Of a DNA stretch of 10,004 nucleotides, positions 6,344 to 10,004 are shown piece after piece (positions within the stretch are counted from its first letter, which is position 1; each line of letters starts with the position of its first letter). The position numbers and the translations under genes were made by a program. This stretch comes from an uncultured Lachnospiraceae bacterium (GTDB lineage: Bacteria; Bacillota; Clostridia; Lachnospirales; Lachnospiraceae). The notes under the pieces were generated by a model that was given only the letters and a program-made list of their open reading frames with translations, searched no databases and was not told the origin of the DNA. Location: positions 1 to 10,004 of the forward strand of contig USJG01000082.1 in assembly GCA_900554925.1 (NCBI GenBank), written 5' to 3'.

Positions 6344-6432
6344 GGACAGTCGCAAAAAGAAAAAAGGATTTTGAAGCCTTGCACCGAATATTGATATTAG
6401 GAAGTTTTTTGAGCTTACAAACAGGAGCGTAA

Positions 6433-7437
6433 ATGAACATACGAGAAAATCTGGAACAGCTTGAAATGGAATATTTAAGCCCTTATGCGGCCCACAGCCG
6501 GGACTCAAAGGGGAGGCTTAAGGAGGAAGAACAGTGCGACATCCGTCCTGTTTATCAGCGCGACAGGGACAGAATACTGCATTCTAAATCTTTCAGGAGA
6601 CTTAAGGATAAAACCCAGGTATTTCTGTCACCGGAAGGAGATCATTACAGGACGAGACTGACTCATACGCTGGAGGTTTCCCAAAATGCCAGAACCATAG
6701 CCAAGGCCCTTCGAATGAATGAAGATCTGGTTGAGGCCATTGCGCTGGGGCATGATCTGGGACATACGCCCTTTGGACATGCAGGGGAGCGGGCCTTAAA
6801 TGCGGTCTGCCCTTATGGATTCTGCCACAGTGATCAGAGTGTGCGTACCGTTGATCTTCTGGAAAAAAGCGGACAGGGCCTGAATCTTACGCTGGAGGTA
6901 CGGGACGGAATACGCAATCATCAGACTAAGGGCATGCCTTATACGCTGGAAGGAAGAATCGTGCGTTTTTCCGATAAAATTGCCTATATCCACCATGATA
7001 TGGATGACGCCATCAGGGCAGGAATCTTAAAGGAATCCGATGTGCCTGGGGAAATCGGGGATGTGATAGGCTATACCACAGGAGAGAGGCTGGATCATTT
7101 TATCCATGATCTGGTTTCCACCAGCTACGGAAAAGACGATATACAGATGTCCCAGCCTGTAGCTAAGGCCATGAAGGAATTACGTCAGTTTATGTTTGAG
7201 AGAGTCTATCAGAATAAAGAAGCCAAGAGCGAAGAGGGGAAGGCTGAAATGCTGGTACAGACCCTGTATAATTATTATCGGCATCATTTAGAGCGGCTGC
7301 CGGAGGATTATATTAATCTGATCAGGCGGGGAGAGCCGGAGGAAATGGTGGTCTGCGATTATATAGGCGCCATGACGGACCGCTTTGCCATTGCCAAATA
7401 TGAGGAAATTTATATCCCCAGATCGTGGCACGGATAA
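6433..7437 (+). CDS. dgt: Deoxyguanosinetriphosphate triphosphohydrolase-like HD-domain protein
   Basis: Hydrolyses dNTPs to the deoxynucleoside and triphosphate, which controls the dNTP pool. The HD metal site is complete: H78 (RLTHTLEV), H107-D108 (LGHDLGHTPFGH, also H111 and H116) and D181 (RFSDKIAYIHHDMDDA). The N-terminal RDRDRILHSKSFRRLKDKTQVF is the usual dgt signature. At 334 aa it belongs to the shorter Gram-positive type, not the roughly 500-aa Escherichia coli enzyme. The ATG at 6433 has AGGAG (6423-6427) 5 nt upstream. It is the first gene of the dgt-dnaG-rpoD run, with 43 bp to dnaG and no visible terminator. The 89-bp gap upstream shows no strong promoter. Confidence 0.94.
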   Translation: MNIRENLEQLEMEYLSPYAAHSRDSKGRLKEEEQCDIRPVYQRDRDRILHSKSFRRLKDKTQVFLSPEGDHYRTRLTHTLEVSQNARTIAKALRMNEDLVEAIALGHDLGHTPFGHAGERALNAVCPYGFCHSDQSVRTVDLLEKSGQGLNLTLEVRDGIRNHQTKGMPYTLEGRIVRFSDKIAYIHHDMDDAIRAGILKESDVPGEIGDVIGYTTGERLDHFIHDLVSTSYGKDDIQMSQPVAKAMKELRQFMFERVYQNKEAKSEEGKAEMLVQTLYNYYRHHLERLPEDYINLIRRGEPEEMVVCDYIGAMTDRFAIAKYEEIYIPRSWHG

Positions 7438-7480
7438 GAGTTTACAAAAAAAGGGCCGCCTGTATATATGGAGGAGGAAA

Positions 7481-9253
7481 ATGTATTATCCTGACGAGTT
7501 AGTAGAAGAAGTACGAATGAAAAGTGATATAGTGGATGTCATTCAGGGATATGTAAAAATTCAGAAAAAGGGAAGCAGCTATTTCGGACTTTGTCCTTTT
7601 CATAATGAAAAATCCCCCTCCTTTTCCGTTTCACCAAGCAAGCAGATGTATTACTGTTTTGGATGTGGAGCGGGCGGCAACGTATTTACCTTTGTAATGG
7701 AATATGAAAATTACTCCTTTCCTGAAGCGGTCAGATTTTTGGCCAAGCGGGCAGGAGTAAACCTTCCGGAGGCGGAATATAATGAGGAGGCCCGCAGGAA
7801 GGAAAGTAAAAAGGCAAGGCTTTTGGAAGTGAATAAGGAGGCGGCAAAATATTTTTATTATCAGCTGCGCTCCCAAAGAGGACAGGCCGGTTACCGCTAT
7901 CTGCAAAAGAGAGAGCTTTTGGATGAAACCATAAAGAAATTCGGGCTGGGCTTTGCCAATATGGCCAGTGACGACCTTGTGAAATACTTAAAAAGCAAGG
8001 GCTATGAGGACAAGCTGATTCAGGAGGCGGGACTTGGCAGTTTTGACGAAAAATACGGGATGCATGACAAGTTCTGGAATCGTGTTATGTTTCCCATTCA
8101 GGATATTAACCACAGGGTCATTGGTTTTGGAGGGCGGGTAATGGGAGACGCCAAGCCCAAGTATTTAAATTCTCCGGAAACCATGATCTTTGATAAGAGC
8201 CGGAACTTATATGGCCTTAACTTTGCCCGCAGTGCCCGGACGAACTACATGATTCTCTGCGAGGGCTATATGGATGTAATTGCCATGCATCAGGCGGGCT
8301 TTCCTCAGGCAGTGGCTTCTTTGGGAACAGCCTTTACCTCCGGGCAGGCCAATCTTCTAAGGCGCTATGGGGAGGAGGTCATTCTGGCTTATGACAGTGA
8401 TGGAGCAGGCGTAAGCGCTGCGCTTCGGGCGATTGGCATTTTGAAGGAAGCAGGGCTTACGGGAAAGGTTCTTGATCTGGAGCCATACAAAGACCCCGAT
8501 GAATTTATTAAGAATCTGGGACAGGAGGCCTTTCAGGAACGAATCTTAAAGGCAGAAAACAGCTTTTTCTTTGAACTGCGCATACTGCAAAAGGATTTTG
8601 ATTTAAATGACCCTGAGTCAAAGACCAGATTTTACCGGGAGATCGCCAAAAAGCTCTGCGGATTTTCAGAGGAAGTGGAGCGGGAGAATTACATGGAAGC
8701 TGTGGCAGATAAATACCATATCGGATTTGATAATCTGCGCAAATTAGTACTGTCCTACGCCTCCCAGACAGGGCTTGTTACTCCGGCATCAAGACCGAAA
8801 TCTGGTATCAGGAAAACAAAAGATCCGGAAGAAAATAAAAAGAAGCCCCAAAGGCTCTTGCTTACATGGCTGGTGGAGGAACCGGCCCTTTATCCCAAAA
8901 TTAAGAAATATATTTCCCCCGGAGATTTTACGGAGGATTTATATAAAAAAATAGCCGAGAAGCTTTTTGCCGGCCTTGAAGCAGGGAAATTAAATCCTGC
9001 GGCTATCATCAGCCTTTTTTCAGATGAGGAGGAGCAGAGAGAGGCAGCCAGCGTATTTAATACAAAGCTACAGGAATTAAGTACAAGGGCAGAGCAGGAA
9101 AAAGCATTTCACGATATAGTGCTGGCGGTCAAGCGCCTCAGCCTGGATTCCTTATCAAACCAGCTTGGATCAGATATTTCTGCTTTAAGTCAGGTGATCG
9201 AGGGTAAAAAGGCGCTGGAAGAACTTAGCAAAACGCATATTTCGTTGGATTAA
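7481..9253 (+). CDS. dnaG: DNA primase
   Basis: Makes RNA primers at the replication fork, working with the replicative helicase. The zinc-binding domain has C38, H41, C59 and C62 (CPFH and CFGC). The primase core follows, with the TOPRIM signature ILCEGYMDVIAMHQ (E260) and the metal-binding AYDSDGAG (D304, D306), then YKDPDEFI near 336. The C-terminal part from about 450 is the helicase-interacting region, with lower complexity and more charge. Length 590 aa is normal. I chose the ATG at 7481 because GGAGGAGG (7470-7477) is 3 nt away, extending to good spacing from its first half, and because MYYPDELVEEVR is a usual primase N-terminus. The frame is open further left to 7385, but that would overlap dgt. 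It is followed after 49 bp by rpoD, the common dnaG-sigA arrangement. Confidence 0.97.
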   Translation: MYYPDELVEEVRMKSDIVDVIQGYVKIQKKGSSYFGLCPFHNEKSPSFSVSPSKQMYYCFGCGAGGNVFTFVMEYENYSFPEAVRFLAKRAGVNLPEAEYNEEARRKESKKARLLEVNKEAAKYFYYQLRSQRGQAGYRYLQKRELLDETIKKFGLGFANMASDDLVKYLKSKGYEDKLIQEAGLGSFDEKYGMHDKFWNRVMFPIQDINHRVIGFGGRVMGDAKPKYLNSPETMIFDKSRNLYGLNFARSARTNYMILCEGYMDVIAMHQAGFPQAVASLGTAFTSGQANLLRRYGEEVILAYDSDGAGVSAALRAIGILKEAGLTGKVLDLEPYKDPDEFIKNLGQEAFQERILKAENSFFFELRILQKDFDLNDPESKTRFYREIAKKLCGFSEEVERENYMEAVADKYHIGFDNLRKLVLSYASQTGLVTPASRPKSGIRKTKDPEENKKKPQRLLLTWLVEEPALYPKIKKYISPGDFTEDLYKKIAEKLFAGLEAGKLNPAAIISLFSDEEEQREAASVFNTKLQELSTRAEQEKAFHDIVLAVKRLSLDSLSNQLGSDISALSQVIEGKKALEELSKTHISLD

Positions 9254-9302
9254 GGCTAATAATGGTAATGTTTAGAATATCAGGAAGGACGGAAAACCAA
9301 AA

Positions 9303-10004
9303 ATGGATGAAAACACACAGGCAAAGTTTGACGAGAAGTTAGCAGGACTCTTAGCTATTGCCAAAAAGAAAAAGAATGTATTGGAATATCAGGAAATTGT
9401 GGATTATTTTGCAGATATTCCATTAGGAGAAGAACAGTTTGATAAGATCATCGAGATATTGGAACAGAGCAATGTAGATATTCTGCGTATCACCGAAGGA
9501 GACGAGGTGGATGATGAGGAGATCATCTTAACCGAGGAGGATGAGGTGGATGTAGAGAACATCGACCTTTCTGTTCCCGATGGCATCAGTATTGAAGACC
9601 CTGTGAGAATGTACTTGAAGGAGATCGGAAAAGTACCTCTTCTAAGCGCGGAAGAGGAGATCGAGCTTGCGCAGAAAATGGAAGCAGGCGCTGTAGCCAG
9701 GGAAAAAATTGCTGTATTGGAAAAAAGAATCGGTACGGTAGATGAGAAGGAAGAGGCTGAGATCAAAGAGGAGATCAGGCTGCTTGAGGAAGATCTGGAA
9801 GCAGGGGATGAGGCTAAAAAGCGTCTGGCGGAAGCCAACCTTCGTCTGGTGGTAAGCATTGCCAAGCGATATGTAGGCCGCGGTATGCTGTTCCTGGATC
9901 TGATTCAGGAAGGAAACCTGGGGTTGATCAAGGCAGTTGAAAAGTTTGATTACCGTAAAGGATATAAATTTTCTACTTATGCAACATGGTGGATACGTCA
10001 GGCA
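9303..10004 (+). CDS. rpoD: Primary sigma factor RpoD/SigA, N-terminal part, cut by the window end
   Basis: The housekeeping sigma factor, which directs RNA polymerase to -35/-10 promoters. The 234 visible codons cover region 1.1 (about 1-65), an acidic linker (65-90, rich in D/E), region 1.2 (EDPVRMYLKEIGKVPLL, about 98-114), a short charged coiled segment (about 130-172) and region 2 from EANLRLVVSIAKRYVGRG (178) to the -10-melting block KFSTYATWWIRQA (222-234). Regions 2.4, 3 and 4 lie beyond 10004. The frame is open to the last base, so it is truncated by the window, not broken. The start is the ATG at 9303; GGAAGGACGG (9283-9292) ends 10 nt upstream and stops lie in frame before it. It follows dnaG by 49 bp without a terminator. 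The insertion between regions 1.2 and 2 is short, as in Gram-positive SigA. Confidence 0.97.
   Translation, partial: MDENTQAKFDEKLAGLLAIAKKKKNVLEYQEIVDYFADIPLGEEQFDKIIEILEQSNVDILRITEGDEVDDEEIILTEEDEVDVENIDLSVPDGISIEDPVRMYLKEIGKVPLLSAEEEIELAQKMEAGAVAREKIAVLEKRIGTVDEKEEAEIKEEIRLLEEDLEAGDEAKKRLAEANLRLVVSIAKRYVGRGMLFLDLIQEGNLGLIKAVEKFDYRKGYKFSTYATWWIRQA

Noticed and set aside
6344..6432. Promoter for the dgt-dnaG-rpoD run (TTGATA at 6391-6396 or TTGAAG at 6371-6376)
   Set aside because: Paired -10 hexamers are weak or badly spaced, and the best pair would place the transcript start on the ribosome binding site.
6179..6508. Minus-strand open frame of 109 codons across the hydrolase end and dgt start
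   Set aside because: It overlaps two well-supported genes on the other strand and has no recognisable motif; a shadow frame.
9404..9865. Minus-strand open frame of 153 codons, very rich in Ser
   Set aside because: It is the mirror of the acidic, Glu/Asp-rich part of rpoD; GAG/GAA/GAT codons read backwards give Ser/Leu/Ile. No ribosome site or promoter.

Overview
The window looks like a chromosomal segment of a Gram-positive Firmicute, most likely a Clostridia member of the Lachnospiraceae type. The reasons are the dgt-dnaG-rpoD gene order, strong AGGAGG-type ribosome binding sites, frequent TTG starts, and a response regulator and kinase of the VanR/VanS type. Assignment below family level is not possible from this sequence alone.

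Layout, left to right. Positions 1-134 hold nothing I can call with confidence. A minus-strand gene of unknown function (135-668) follows. It is preceded by a roughly 290-bp non-coding leader (669-961) that contains a -35/-10 promoter, a 12-bp palindrome in the promoter spacer, and a 123-bp stretch (717-839) that folds into nested inverted repeats. This stretch is a candidate structured RNA or interspersed palindromic element. Next is a minus-strand two-component system, vanR-like (2097-2795) then vanS-like (962-2119), overlapping by 23 bp. No vancomycin ligase, racemase or peptidase gene is in view. A divergent plus-strand gene for a small soluble protein of unknown function (2893-3267) shares the vanR promoter region.

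The middle block is an uncharacterised lipid/ester-type module. A minus-strand pair encodes a condensation-fold acyltransferase (HHxxxDG, 4026-5339) and, 35 bp downstream, a zinc-ribbon protein with about six membrane segments (3286-3990). A hormone-sensitive-lipase-family alpha/beta hydrolase (5459-6343) is divergent from them, and the two -10 regions lie only about 22 bp apart. One enzyme that joins acyl groups and one that cleaves esters, next to a membrane protein, suggest a shared pathway, but the substrate cannot be read from the sequence.

The right part is the macromolecular synthesis cluster on the plus strand: dgt (dNTP triphosphohydrolase), dnaG (primase) and rpoD/sigA (primary sigma factor, cut by the window end after 234 codons). 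Gaps of 43 and 49 bp without a visible terminator suggest co-transcription. No tRNA, rRNA, CRISPR array, transposase or prophage gene was seen. The best candidates for something undescribed are the folded element at 717-839 and the acyltransferase/zinc-ribbon membrane protein/hydrolase trio.
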